DNA from: Simmondsia chinensis
Lineage: Eukaryota > Streptophyta > Magnoliopsida > Caryophyllales > Simmondsiaceae
DNA length: 64,000 bases
Assembly: GCA_018398585.1 (NCBI GenBank)
Contig: JAGTTD010000005.1
Coordinates: 38,070,750 to 38,134,749 of the forward strand
Reading direction: 5' to 3'
In this document: positions 54,985 to 64,000 of the stretch, one piece after another
Numbering within the stretch: the stretch's first letter is position 1
Layout: every line of letters starts with the position of its first letter
Program-made: the position numbers and the translations under genes
The notes under the pieces: generated by a model
What the model was told of the DNA's origin: nothing
Database searches by the model: none
What the model saw: only the letters and a program-made list of their open reading frames with translations

Positions 54985-56099
54985 TTGTCTAGATTTGGAA
55001 TAGAGGTCTGCGGAGGAGCGGAGAGACCGGGCCCTTACAGACCTTTTTATTGAGGTTGAGTTGTACCCGATTCTCATTTTGTAGGATTTCTTTTATGTAC
55101 TATTTATACTCTTTTCTTTATTTTCTAGGGTTTAAGAGCAGTTTCAAATAGAGAAAGAGAGTCAAAAATCCTCTTGTAATACTCCATAATTTCGATCAAT
55201 AAAAGTTTTCTACATTTGCCCGTGGTTTTTCTCTCTCTTTGAGGGTTTTCCAAGTAACCATTGTCATTTTCGTTGCTCGTTCTCCTTTATCTTCTTGTTT
55301 GCTTTTCAGATTTCATTTAGTATCTAAATCGAACCCAAATCTCAGATATTTTTGCCTTACACATAGTTTTGCCATGCCAATAACATTCGTCTTTTTTTTT
55401 TTTTTTTTTAATTGGAGATACAACCCCAGAAAGCGCTCTAGAGTGTTGCATGCTGGACAAACGATCAAACATTGGGGCACATGGCTAGTGGGGTCGTTGC
55501 CTTGGCAGCAATCAACCGCATACTTGTTACAGTATAAAACGATCCTAAACTTTTACCGTAAGAGTTTTTATAATCAACCCGTAATATTTTCTAGGAAGTA
55601 GGTGTACCCTAGTATTTGCTCTTAAAAGTCAAAATCGAAGGAGACCGTTTTTTTGTTTTAGTTGTACAATAAAAGAGAAGTAAATACACCGGTCATCACT
55701 TTAAAACAAACTAGGTTTCTTCTTGTGCGATGTACGGATGGTATTTACTTTGTATTGTATTTTATATTTGAGAATTTTTGTAGTACCTGAACTAAGTTAT
55801 TTTTAAGTTGCATTGTAGTAATTACAAAAGAAGCAATATTTCAGTAGAATTAAAGAATAATTTTTCACTAAAAAGAGAAGAAGAAAAAAAAAAAAAAAAA
55901 ATTACAATAATATGTCATAACTAGTCATAGAAACAAATTACACTAATATGTCATAATTTATGCAACACCCTCCAAAAATATTTTTTTGTATCTAAATTTT
56001 GTGGAATTATTTCAAATTATAAATGTTTCTTTTTATTTAATTTTTACCCATAATATGAAAGAATGTGAAGAGCGGTTTAAATTTTGAGCGAACTTGAAC
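54985..56099. other. LTR-like debris and intergenic DNA
   Basis: Bases 55080-55260 (TACTATTTATACTCTTTTCT, CCTCTTGTAATACTCC, GATCAATAAAAG, CGTGGTTTTTCTCTCTCTTT, GAGGGTTTTCCAAGTAACC) match the style of a Copia LTR with its transcription region. No internal coding region. Bases 55540-55600 include a TRIM-LTR-like TGTTACAGTATAAAACGATC. The rest is AT-rich. Confidence 0.45.
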
Positions 56100-56530
56100 C
56101 ACTACAACAAAAAGGAGTAAATCTCGGCGCTTTTTTTTGGAAGCCGAGATTATCTCGGCGTTTATAAGCGCCAAGATTTTTCGGCATTTTTTATTGTCGA
56201 GATTTTTCGAGTTTTTTAAATACCCTACTTTTACTTCTTAGCATAGACGTTTTGTCTATTTATTTGTGCATATTTTCCACACACACACACACATATATAT
56301 ATGTATATACAAAATTACTTAATAAAAAAATATCAACTAAACTGATAAATTTTTCATAAGATTCCGAATTCGACAATCAAAATATTACATCATTGTCAAT
56401 GTACTTCCATAGTTCAAGACAAAATTTGAGATGTTTTCCACTCCAAATATCAACATAATTAATCTAATAACCAAAAAAAAAAAATATACAATGCTAACTT
56501 AGTCAAGTACATTCTTCACAAATATATCAA

Positions 56531-58505
56531 TCAACCGAATGAGCTTGGCGTGCTTGGAGATGCAAAAAAATTTGGGGGTTCACCGTCACCTGATCCCGAT
56601 TCATCTCTACCCTGTATAGACAACACAATAGATTTAGTATATCTGATCCAAAATTTTGCTTCACATGGTAAATTCATATAGTTCCCCAAAAGTACTAACC
56701 CCAATGCCACCTTTTGTCTCAATCATTCACATCATCAATTTCATTATTTACAAAGGATTAGAAAGGCGATTATTTGCATTATAGTACAAACAAATAAAAA
56801 TTAAATAGATTATCTTACCGGATCAGCAACCGCAGTAATAATTGCTCGACCTTCTGCTATCATTTCATATGATGCTTGGCCAGAAGAAACAGCATCATAG
56901 ATGGGTAGGAGCCTTCTCATTTGCTGCTTTACATTGGCCAATTCTATTTTCATATTTTGTAATTCGACATGATCACCGGTACGGTCGAGTCCCTTTTTCT
57001 TTAGTTCACCCCTGACTCCGTATATATCACTCCTCTTCACGCCAAATCCATAGCCTACCGCTCGATAGCCCGGATTTTCCTGTTCATACATTAGCTCTGC
57101 AAATACTTCCTCCTCGATTTCTGATCGAGGTCTGGAAAAAGATCCAAGTCGAGCCTCAACTATTTCTCTAGCTGTATCCTACAAAAAAGAGAAAAAGACA
57201 TTAAATATATTTAAATTAAAAGAAATGGGAGATAATAATAAAACCCACCATAAATTCTTGTGAAACCGTGTTCTCAAAAAAGCCACCACTTTTCCTGGTA
57301 TAAGTTTCTTGGTAAAACTCTATACTCCTGGGCTTCCTCCCTTTGTTAATTTCCTACAATCAACACGTCAACATAAGTCTTAACTAATTTAACAGGTAGA
57401 TAGTAATAATACACTAAAGATATACTTAAGTCCTTACAAAACTATCTCTTTTATTGGCATAACTTGTTGAACAAGTCGTGTGAAACTAATTCTGCTTGGC
57501 ACGTGCTTCTTTGCCGCATTTACTCTTCTCCTGACATTGGAAATCAACATCAATCCAAGAAAAACTTTACATTCATAATCAATATCAATCTGCTTCCCCC
57601 TTTTTGACCAATCAAAAATTACTTAAAAAGAAATTGTTTTACCTTGCCTTGTGGAGAAAACCAAAATTGTACCAAAGTTATCCATTGGTCACGATTAACT
57701 CCTTGTGGCACTGTTGCAATAACTTCGGCCTCAGTTTTGTTCCCTTGGCAATATTGCGCTTTCAAGCTCGTCTTATAACCCCTCCACATTTTGCCAAGAT
57801 GCTGTAGTATTGATTTATCAATCAATACATCACTGGGCATTGAAAATTTTCCCTAAAACATAAAATCCAATAATAATGTCACAAAAAGGCAAAGGAATAA
57901 AACCTTAATTAATACAATGATAAAGTTCAAAAACTTCAGACATACATATTATATCGTATATATAAAGTAAACTTCAGACATAAATAATACTTACTCGGAT
58001 AACCTCAATAGCTTCTGCTTTGTATTGGTTATTCATTGTAAGCCAATCCCTTACTCCGAGCGGACAAAACCGTCCCCTTTTTTGCAACCTCTCCAATAAA
58101 CCGGATCAACAAATCGCCACCCTTTCTAATTGGTTGGCGTAGGTTATTGAACCGCACAATAATTCTTACACCTTCAGGAAGATGCCATACTTCCTTAACT
58201 GGTATCGTCCTTAAGGTACTCAAGTTACCTTGGCCATCTATTAACGATTAAGATATACCATTACTTTTCTAATTGATTGAAAAATTATTACCATAATTAA
58301 TGCTATAAAATTGAAAACATTTACCTATAAGTTGAAGTAGCTCCCTCTCATCAAATGGCACGTCAGTGGACCAAACACCAGCTTCCTTGACTGGTCCCTC
58401 TGCTTCAGATGTTGACGGTCTTGGCCGACTGTCATCACCTCCTTCATATGCCGGTGTTGCTGTTGAGGACTGCACTGATTTGCCACTTCTAAAAAACCTC
58501 CTCAT
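56531..58505 (-). pseudogene. CACTA second gene (TNPA-like, plant transposase Ptta/En-Spm type)
   Basis: At least seven minus-strand exons, approximately 58505-58325, 58237-57995, 57852-57643, 57532-57438, 57353-57249, 57178-56819 and 56611-56531, placed by GT/AG sites. Recognisable stretches: MRRFFRSGKSVQSSTATPAY, LPEGVRIIVRFNNLRQPIRK, WITLVQFWFSPQGK, and later a coiled-coil-like DHVELQNMKIELANVKQQMR. Family members bind CACTA subterminal repeats. In exon 2, at the four-C run 58074-58077, the reading frame shifts by one base: downstream of that run a different frame reads FCPLGVRDWLTMNNQYKAEA, which fits the family far better than the frame in use. This looks like a one-base insertion. Exon phases beyond that point were not all checked. 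Confidence 0.75.
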
Positions 58506-58623
58506 TGTGAATCCACGCTTTTTCAAAAACAAAAGAATTAGTAGATGTATAATAGAATGTACAAAAATAAAATGAGAAGCAAATATGTTCCGTAAAACAA
58601 TCCTTCAATAATGAAACAAAGAT

Positions 58624-58780
58624 CATGGACAAAATGAAACAACATGTACAAAAGAAAACTAACATACATGGACAAAATAAAACAACACATACAAAAAAAA
58701 ACTAATATACGTGGACAAAATGAAACAACACGTACAAAAGAAAACTAACATACATGGACAAAATGAAACAACACGTAACA
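58624..58780. repeat. 43-bp tandem repeat between the two CACTA genes
   Basis: About 3.6 copies of a 43-bp unit starting CATGGACAAAATGAAACAAC and containing ACAAAAGAAAACTAA. It lies between the transposase 3' end and the second gene's start. Confidence 0.9.
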
Positions 58781-58808
58781 CTATTTCGCAACTCTAAAAA
58801 AACAAAGA

Positions 58809-61800
58809 TCAAATCTCGCCTAGATCATACAAGTCCCTAGGTTTAGTCTTAATGACATGATACCATCCCTTTTGCATCTCATCTTGAATATAGAAAACTT
58901 GCTTTGCTTGAGATGAGATGACAAATGGATCATCTTTCAACAATCGACCCGTATGCATCAACTTAGAGAAGTTCACACAAGCACCATCATTTCTAAATGT
59001 TCTTAAGCCCCTATTTATATCTACCCAATCACAACGAAAAATGATAACTTTACAACTCCCATAATAGTCTAGTTCATATATGTCTGTCAATTTGCCATAA
59101 TAAACTTGTCCATCAGCTACGACCATGACCCCAGAATTTTGTGTCCTCATATAGCGTTCACGATCTTCTGTATGAAACTTGTATCCATTAAGGACAAAGC
59201 CCTTCATTCTTTTAGCATACTGATTTAGCCCACCAGCTAAAGCCCTTCTCAATCGGCCTTCTTCGGTAGTTGCATCAATTTTGTGCACCTTAATAGAATA
59301 AAAGGTAGTATCAAAATTAATGGTGAATACATAATATCAACTTCACCATCGAATAAAATATACTAACCTGGTTTTGAAGCCACTCAGAAAACTCTTCAAC
59401 AATCCACTGATTTTCTAATGTTGCATTAGATCGACCTCTATGGAAATATGCTCGTCGTTTTTCACTTAAAAATTCACTATAATAAGGAAATTATTAGCAG
59501 GTTGAACAAAAATAGTTAATATTGACAAAGTTGCTTCTATTAACACTTACTCACGAAGTTCCTTGATTTCATCTAGCTGAAGTAGCACATAACGATGCGC
59601 TTGTTCCTTACTTCTCATATCAAGGCAAACAATTTTCTCTTTTCCAATTGCACGACCCCCAGACTTTAACAAGTATTTACCCATACTTGAACCATTATCA
59701 TCATTTCTTTTGGGTCTATTAAAAATGGTCGTAGCACCTTCTAAGTATCTAGAACAAAATGTAATAGTCTCCTCCATGATGTAGCCTTCAGAAATGGACC
59801 CTTCTGGCCGCGCCTGGTTACTTACGTATGCTTTCAAATGGGACAAATACCTTCATTACATAAATATAAACAACACGTGAGATCAATTACTGGATGCCAA
59901 ATATGAGAGATAAAAGTAAATGAAGCATTATCGGCTAACCTTTCAATCGGATACATCCATCTATAGTGAACAGGCCCACCAAGCTTAGCCTCCTCTACTA
60001 AATGAATTAGTAGATGAACCATGACTGTGAAAAATGTAGGTAGAAATTCCATCTCCATCTCACAAAGTGTAAGAATAATGTTCGATTGTTGAAGATCGAG
60101 CATATTTGGGTCGAGGGTCATAGAACACAAGTATTTGAAAAAGGAAGACAAGTCTGAAAGCAACTCAATGACTTGTGTGGCATTGGATACTCGTAAAGCT
60201 ATAGGAAGAATATCTTGCATAAGAAAATGGTTGTCATGACTCTTAAGGTTTAAGAGTTTTCTTTGTTTCAACTTCACACATCTGGAGATGTTAGATCCAT
60301 ATCCATCTGGGACCCTAAGTTTCTGTAGAACTCTTAGAAACCGTTCTTTATCATTTGAAGACATATAGTAAGAAGCTGGAGGCATGTACGGATCTCTATT
60401 AGGACGAGGTTGTAGCCAAAGATGTGGCTTTATGTTCCTTTCTTCAAGGGCTCGTCTTGCCTTTTCATCATCTCTAGTCTTTCTCTCCATATGTAACAGC
60501 GTCCCCAGAACATTATCACACACATTTTTCTCTATGTGCATGACATCTAGATTATGTCGAAGGAAATTGTACTCCCAATATGGCAAGTCAAAAAATATGC
60601 TTTTTTTCTTCCAAAGCACTTCCTCATTGTCCACTCTTTCTATTGAACTGTCCATGTGGTGCCTTTCTCTTTTCTTCTTACTAGTCTTTTGGGTTTTTCC
60701 GTACTTGTAACGAACTTGTTCTTGTGCTTTCAAGATATCAGTCCCTGATGCCGGAGTAGGAGCACAAGCATACTTCGTTGTCCCATCAAACAATTGACTC
60801 TGAGATCGAAAAGGGTGATTATTAGGTAACCATTTACGGTGTCCATTATAGCAAATCTTGCCCCCAAACTTATAAGAATGTGTATGTTCAGTGCAATAAG
60901 GACAAGCTGTGTAGCCCTTTGTACTCCAACCAGACAACATAGCATATGCAGGAAAGTCATTGATAGTCCACATTATAGCCCCTTGCATCCTAAAGTTTTG
61001 TCCACTATAGGCATCATATGCATCAATACCTTCCCATAACAATTTCAACTCATGCAGCAATGGTTGTAGGTACACATCAATGTCAAGTCCAGGGCCCGAT
61101 TTCCCAGGAATAATCGAAGAAAGAATGAATGACGATTGCTTCATACATAGCCATGGGGGCAAGTTGTACGGGATCAACACCACTGGCCATGTATTATAAG
61201 TAGTATTCATAAGACGGTACGGATTGAAGCCGTTACTAGCAAGACCAAGCCTAACACTACGAGGATCTGAAGAAAGCTCCGGATACCGAGCATCAAATGC
61301 CCTCCAAGCTAAGCCATCTGCAGGATGCCTTAATTTCCCATCCTTCAAATGGTCTATCTCATGCCATCTCATATCTTCGGCTGTTTTAGATGACATGTAT
61401 AATCTTTTGAGCCTTGAAATCACGGAAAAATATCGCATAACCTTAGCGGGCTCTCCTTTCTTGGTTGACATAGTTTCATCACTATAACTGTCATCTTCCT
61501 TATCCTTAACTGTCTTCCATCTTGAAGTACCGCATGTATGACAACTCTCTTTTTCAGACATTTTACCCCAATACAACATACAATTATTTGGACAAGCATG
61601 AATCTTTTCATATCCAAGACCCAACTCATTGATCATTTTCTGAGCTTCATAATAAGATGATGGAAATACCATAATTTGGGAAAATGCATCAACAAGAAGT
61701 CTTAGCAACATCGTGAAGGACTCAGCAGACCAACTATGCATACATTTCAAGTGAAACAAGTGCAAAAGAAATGACAATTTAGAGAATGCGCTACAGCCTG

Positions 61801-62281
61801 GATATAGTTCTTCATTAGAAGCTTCCAATATCTTCTTATACTTGGCTTTCTCCTCAGGAGATTGGTTGGGTTGTTCAAGAGGAACTTGGTCCGACCAATC
61901 ATGTTCATCAGACAAATGGGGTTGACTTGTGGAGGGAGGAATATCAACTCCGATACTTTCTCGTAGTAATCCACCAATATCATCTCGCCCTATGGCCCTT
62001 CCCTCATTATTATTGGTAGATGTTTGACTATTGCATCTCAATTGTTGAACAATATCTTCTTTTCCATGAAAAATTCATTTGTTATACTTTGGCCAAAAAC
62101 CCTCAAAAAGGATATGATATTCCACATCTTCTAATGAGAACCATTTGGCTACTTTGCATTTATTACATGGACATCGAGTTTTTCCTTCTATAAGGTTTTC
62201 TTTAGCCAACTTAATGAATTCAATGACACCATCAATATAAGCTTGACTAATCCTTGGTTGCGTGATCCAACTCGTATCCAT
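58809..62281 (-). pseudogene. CACTA transposase (TNP2 type), one internal stop
   Basis: Four minus-strand exons: 62281-59940, 59850-59551, 59476-59368 and 59288-58809, with GT/AG borders and continuous phase, spanning 1,077 codons. The start MDTSWITQPRISQAYIDGVI is the transposase-associated N-terminal domain with a C-x-C-x2-C cluster (RCPCNKCK). A long TNP2 core follows: CHTCGTSRW (about 250), IMWTINDFPAYAMLSGWSTK (about 435), YTACPYC, HNLDVMHIEKNVCDNVLGTL (about 600). Beyond it are the C-terminal segments YVSNQARPEGSISEGYI and the last-exon DUF4216-like region WYHVIKTKPRDLYDL. Codon 69 (62077-62075) is TGA where relatives usually have W, before IFHGKEDIV. That single nonsense codon is the only lesion I see. 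A downstream ATG at 62041 could start a protein lacking the N-terminal domain. Confidence 0.92.
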
Positions 62282-62289
62282 ATCTCTAA

Positions 62290-62899
62290 ATATTAAGTAG
62301 TGCAATCAAATTACCTAAAAATTAAAAAAAGATAGAGTTCATAAGATAAATATTTAATCAACCAATCAAAATATATACAAATACAAAAACAAATAATTAA
62401 TGGGACTTAGGAGAAGTTAGAAATTAAAGTAAGATAAATGAGTTCCTTATAATCAATTTTAATCCTCTAATGTGAAGGATCCATCTAAACAAGGGATACA
62501 GCAACAAAGTTTTATTTTTCCAAATTTAAAAATTATGAAATCGATATCTAATCTCCCTGACATTAACAAATTGAACTCACAAGCGCCACCAACACATAAT
62601 TTTAAACATCAATCAAACACAGTAACACAAGAATTTCGTCAAAACAACAATTTTTTGTATTAATCAATTGAAATGATGAGATGCAACGATAGAATCATTC
62701 GAACCATAGCATTAAGGATGCCCATGAAGCAGGGGAAAATGTGAAACGGCGATAATACAAAACTATAATAAAACTACTTCAACCAACTCAAATGATATAA
62801 CACTTGTAGAAGAATAAACAGTCCAATAAAAATAAAAACCGAAACTAGGGCAAGGACATCACATACTAACAGCAAAGCAAGAGCAACTGTGAAATCGGA
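62290..62899. other. CACTA upstream spacer
   Basis: AT-rich sequence between the transposase start and the GC-rich repeats; perhaps an intron or leader of the transposase transcript. The plus-strand ORF at 62472-62663 has no domain signature. Confidence 0.45.
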
Positions 62900-63132
62900 A
62901 GGTGAGGGTGAGAGACGAACGCTGGCGGCGACGGTGAGAGGCGAACCCGGGCGGCGACGGTGAGAGGCGAACCCGGGCGGCGACGGTGAGGGGAAGCCGA
63001 GCGGCGACGGTGAGAGGCGAACCCGGGCGGCGACGGTGAGAGGCGAAGCCGGGCGCGACGGTGAGAGGCGAACCCGGGCGCGACGGTGAGAGGCGAACCC
63101 GGGCGGCGACGGTGGAGGTGAGGGTGAGAGAC
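62900..63132. repeat. GC-rich 26-bp minisatellite in the CACTA 5' region
   Basis: About eight copies of a roughly 26-bp unit (GGCGGCGACGGTGAGAGGCG plus AACCCG), with small variants. It is strikingly GC- and CpG-rich compared with the flanking AT-rich DNA. Confidence 0.92.
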
Positions 63133-63382
63133 GACGGTTTGTTCGGGGTATTTATACCCCGAGAGATTCTAGGCGCTTATAAGCGCCGATATTTTTTGCG
63201 TCGTTTAAAAACGCCGAGAATTTTTGACGCTTTGTCTCGACGCATTTAAACGCCGAGATTTCTCGACGTTTGTATAAACGCCGATAATTATGCGCCGAGA
63301 ATTGCCCTGTTTTGTTGTAGTGAACATAGCATCATGGGAATGCTTAAATTGAGAACCAGAGGTTTTAGAGAGTGAGTAACTT

Positions 63383-63505
63383 TGCTAATTTTTTTTTTTA
63401 TTTATGTTGGTAAAGGCAGGGGAGGGGGGTCACTAGTGGGGCTCGAACCCCGGCGCTCTCACACGGCAACCGGGCGCCTTACCACTAGGCTATGAGCTTG
63501 TTGCT
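63383..63505 (-). mobile_element. tRNA-headed SINE with poly(A) tail
   Basis: The minus strand starts AGCTCATAGCCTAGTGGTAA (A box TAGCCTAGTGG), continues through GGCGCCCGGTTGCCGTG and the B box GGTTCGAGCCC, then a short body CTCCCCTGCCTTTACCAAC and an A-rich tail (plus-strand T-run at 63391-63400). A candidate TSD (TTGAGCAA / TTAGCAAA) is weak. It is a different SINE class from the 5S-headed ones. Confidence 0.72.
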
Positions 63506-63579
63506 CAAAATTATAATGTGCAATTATTTCAAATTATAAATGTTTTACATTTAATCTTTAACTTTTGATATGAAAGGAT

Positions 63580-63580
<1 letters not shown>

Positions 63581-63615
<35 letters not shown>
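63581..63615. repeat. (TA)n microsatellite
   Basis: Alternating TA run of about 32 bases. Confidence 0.93.
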
Positions 63616-64000
63616 ATATAATATTTAATCTTATCACCAAAGGATTTTAGTACTAAATATTTAAAATGTAAAATAAATATTTAAATAAAAATAAAATATT
63701 TAGCACATATGTATAGTATATCGTTCAATATTAATAATTTTTGGGTAAAGTCATAATAAGATATTATGATTAGCTAGCTTATAGGAACAAAAAGCCAAAT
63801 CCCGACATCCTGTAGCTTTTCAAACACTAGCTTTTTGGCCCCATAAGTTGTCGTTAAATGCTAAAATATGATAAAAGCTCTAGCTATGAAAATTTTACAA
63901 AATGTGATGTGTATCATTTTCAAAGGTCAAACTACTAAATGGTAAGCTAATAAGGAAATTTTTAATAAACACGCATTGTTCAGGCTTCAGCTACTTGACC
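63616..64000. other. AT-rich right edge, no gene recognised
   Basis: Bases 63765-63850 contain AGCTAGCTTATAGGAAC and CACTAGCTTTTTGGCCCC, possibly parts of a MITE. No ORF of note. The window ends here. Confidence 0.4.

Larger units (their letters stand above)
56100..63322 (-). mobile_element. Complete CACTA (En/Spm-type) DNA transposon, 7,223 bp
   Basis: Both ends are CACTACAACAAAA (56100 onward, and the reverse complement ending at 63322). The 3-bp duplication AAC lies on both sides (56097-56099 and 63323-63325). Subterminal CGGCGTTTATAAGCGCC-type repeats occur at both ends (56125-56220 and 63150-63300). Two minus-strand genes lie inside: a TNP2-type transposase upstream and a TNPA-like gene downstream, the usual CACTA layout. 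A GC-rich minisatellite lies just upstream of the first gene and may be its promoter or leader. Confidence 0.95.

Noticed and set aside
58624..58780. CRISPR-like array of regular repeats
   Set aside because: The 43-bp units are directly adjacent without spacers and lie inside a plant transposon. No CRISPR array exists in this window.
60384..61487. Plus-strand ORFs opposite the CACTA transposase
   Set aside because: They are shadows of the long minus-strand transposase frame.
63061..63249. 62-codon ORF rich in R, G and E
   Set aside because: It is created by the 26-bp minisatellite and CACTA subterminal repeats.

Overview
The window is nuclear DNA from a flowering plant. Two genes with plant-type introns can be read from start to stop: a KH-domain RNA-binding protein at 4537-11181 and an NDRG/NDL alpha/beta-hydrolase-fold protein at 37015-46332. 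The remaining sequence is AT-rich and consists mostly of plant transposable elements, many nested in one another. I cannot name the species from sequence alone.

Layout. Bases 1 to about 2520 are a plastid-to-nucleus insertion that runs off the left edge. Its first block keeps plastid order (psaJ start, trnP-UGG, trnW-CCA, petG); after that, unrelated plastid pieces are stitched together (rpl14, rpl32, the rpoC2 start, half of trnT-GGU). From 2.5 to 4.4 kb lie SINE, RTE-LINE and foldback debris. The KH gene follows (6 coding exons, 661 aa, RTE fragments in introns 1 and 5). Downstream, 11.5-15.2 kb is a TIR element split by a 2.4-kb RTE LINE. From 15.2 to 36.6 kb I find no cellular gene, only hAT elements (one carrying a hairpin with arms over 400 bp), SINEs, a complete TRIM, L1-type remnants and Mutator-type MITEs. 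The NDL gene has 11 coding exons (347 aa) spread over 9.3 kb because intron 1 alone holds two hAT elements and TRIM pieces. From 46.3 to 56 kb are a MITE, a solo LTR inside a hAT element, an RTE LINE inside another hAT element, L1 tails and a Mutator-type MITE. A structurally complete 7.2-kb CACTA transposon occupies 56100-63322, with both of its genes on the minus strand. A tRNA-headed SINE lies just beyond it.

How the parts relate. Two RTE-clade LINE copies and several SINE copies share the same roughly 125-bp 3' end with a TTG tail, so the LINE family is probably the mobilising partner of the SINEs. Three of the SINEs carry a 5S rRNA-derived head instead of a tRNA head, and all three are flanked by target-site duplications (two perfect, one with a single indel). 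This 5S-headed SINE is the most unusual thing I found. The CACTA element has intact ends and almost intact genes, with one nonsense codon in the transposase and one apparent single-base frameshift in the second gene.

Exon borders were placed by hand from GT/AG sites, reading phase and family conservation. Element borders were placed from TSDs and TIRs where I could see them; other borders are approximate.
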